NCBI GenBank assembly: GCA_029057255.1
Contig: JAICZO010000144.1
Location: forward strand, 1 to 5,599
Length of the DNA stretch: 5,599 nt
DNA from: Muribaculaceae bacterium
Lineage (GTDB): Bacteria; Bacteroidota; Bacteroidia; Bacteroidales; Muribaculaceae
Reading direction: 5' to 3'
In this document: positions 5,457 to 5,599 of the stretch, piece by piece
How positions within the stretch are numbered: the stretch's first letter is position 1
Layout: every line of letters starts with the position of its first letter
Notes under the pieces: generated by a model
The model's input: only the letters and a program-made list of their open reading frames with translations
Database searches by the model: none
Told to the model about the DNA's origin: nothing
Program-made: the position numbers and the translations under genes

Positions 5457-5599
5457 TTATTCGGCAGCGGGAGCCTCGGTCTCTGTCACGTCGACAACTT
5501 CGGCAGCTTCTTCAACGGGAGCGGCGACGGGAGTGTCGAACTGGCCTGCGGGCACTTCAGCGGCGGGAGCGGCTACGGGCTGTGTGCGGAGCTGTGTGC
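5457..5599 (-). CDS. C-terminal end of an unidentified Ala/Pro/Glu-rich protein, 5' partial
   Basis: Reading in from the right edge, one frame stays open for about 47 codons to a TAA at 5457-5459. The visible residues are low-complexity, with repeated Ala-Pro and Glu and many Val (for example PVAPAAPAEVPAG and VEEAAEVVDVTETEAPAAE at the end). The regular A/P/E composition and clean stop, in the same direction as all neighbours, support a real coding end. Such tails occur on several Bacteroidetes proteins, including some ribosomal proteins such as S16 and various envelope proteins, so the identity cannot be told from this piece. It has no hydrophobic segment and is probably disordered. Confidence 0.6.
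   Translation of the reverse strand, partial: TQLRTQPVAAPAAEVPAGQFDTPVAAPVEEAAEVVDVTETEAPAAE

Noticed and set aside
1..5599. CRISPR array, tRNA, rRNA, insertion sequence or defence system
   Set aside because: No spaced direct repeats, cloverleaf, transposase or terminal repeats were found on reading both strands; the only transposon-like sequence is the library adapter's mosaic end.

Overview
All eight recognisable protein-coding genes lie on the minus strand of what looks like a Bacteroidales chromosome fragment, most likely Muribaculaceae or a close relative. The reasons are the protein families present, TAnnTTTG-type -7 promoter boxes, start codons preceded by A/C-rich leaders without a Shine-Dalgarno sequence, and fairly GC-rich coding DNA. 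The family-level placement is inference. The left end is a true contig end: bases 1-32 are nearly identical to the Illumina Nextera (Tn5) read-1 adapter and are not genomic.

Read in the direction of transcription (right to left), the layout is as follows. The Ala/Pro/Glu-rich C-terminal tail of an unidentified protein runs off the right edge (5457-5599). After a 98-nt gap holding a 10-bp perfect inverted repeat comes a complete U32-family Fe-S protein (4105-5358), probably a tRNA/rRNA hydroxylation factor. A strong Bacteroidetes-type promoter then starts a mazG-like nucleotide pyrophosphohydrolase gene (3687-4040), followed 12 nt later by deoC (2778-3674). After 42 nt come a GYF_2-CD225/dispanin membrane protein (2169-2735) and a DUF2752 membrane protein (1777-2169), joined by a TAATG stop/start overlap. 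A second TAnnTTTG box precedes an ATP-grasp enzyme (847-1710), followed 24 nt later by a CDP-alcohol phosphatidyltransferase (33-822) cut off by the contig end.

Functionally there are three blocks: nucleotide housekeeping (MazG plus DeoC), an uncharacterised small membrane pair (CD225 plus DUF2752), and a probable lipid head-group pair (ATP-grasp ligase plus CDP-alcohol phosphotransferase), next to an RNA-modification-type U32 gene. There is no sign of a mobile element, CRISPR array, tRNA, rRNA or defence island, and no stretch over 300 bases lacks a gene. The least understood items are the ATP-grasp/phosphatidyltransferase pair and the coupled CD225/DUF2752 pair. The clearest anomaly is the adapter sequence, which would give the last gene a false C-terminus if translated.
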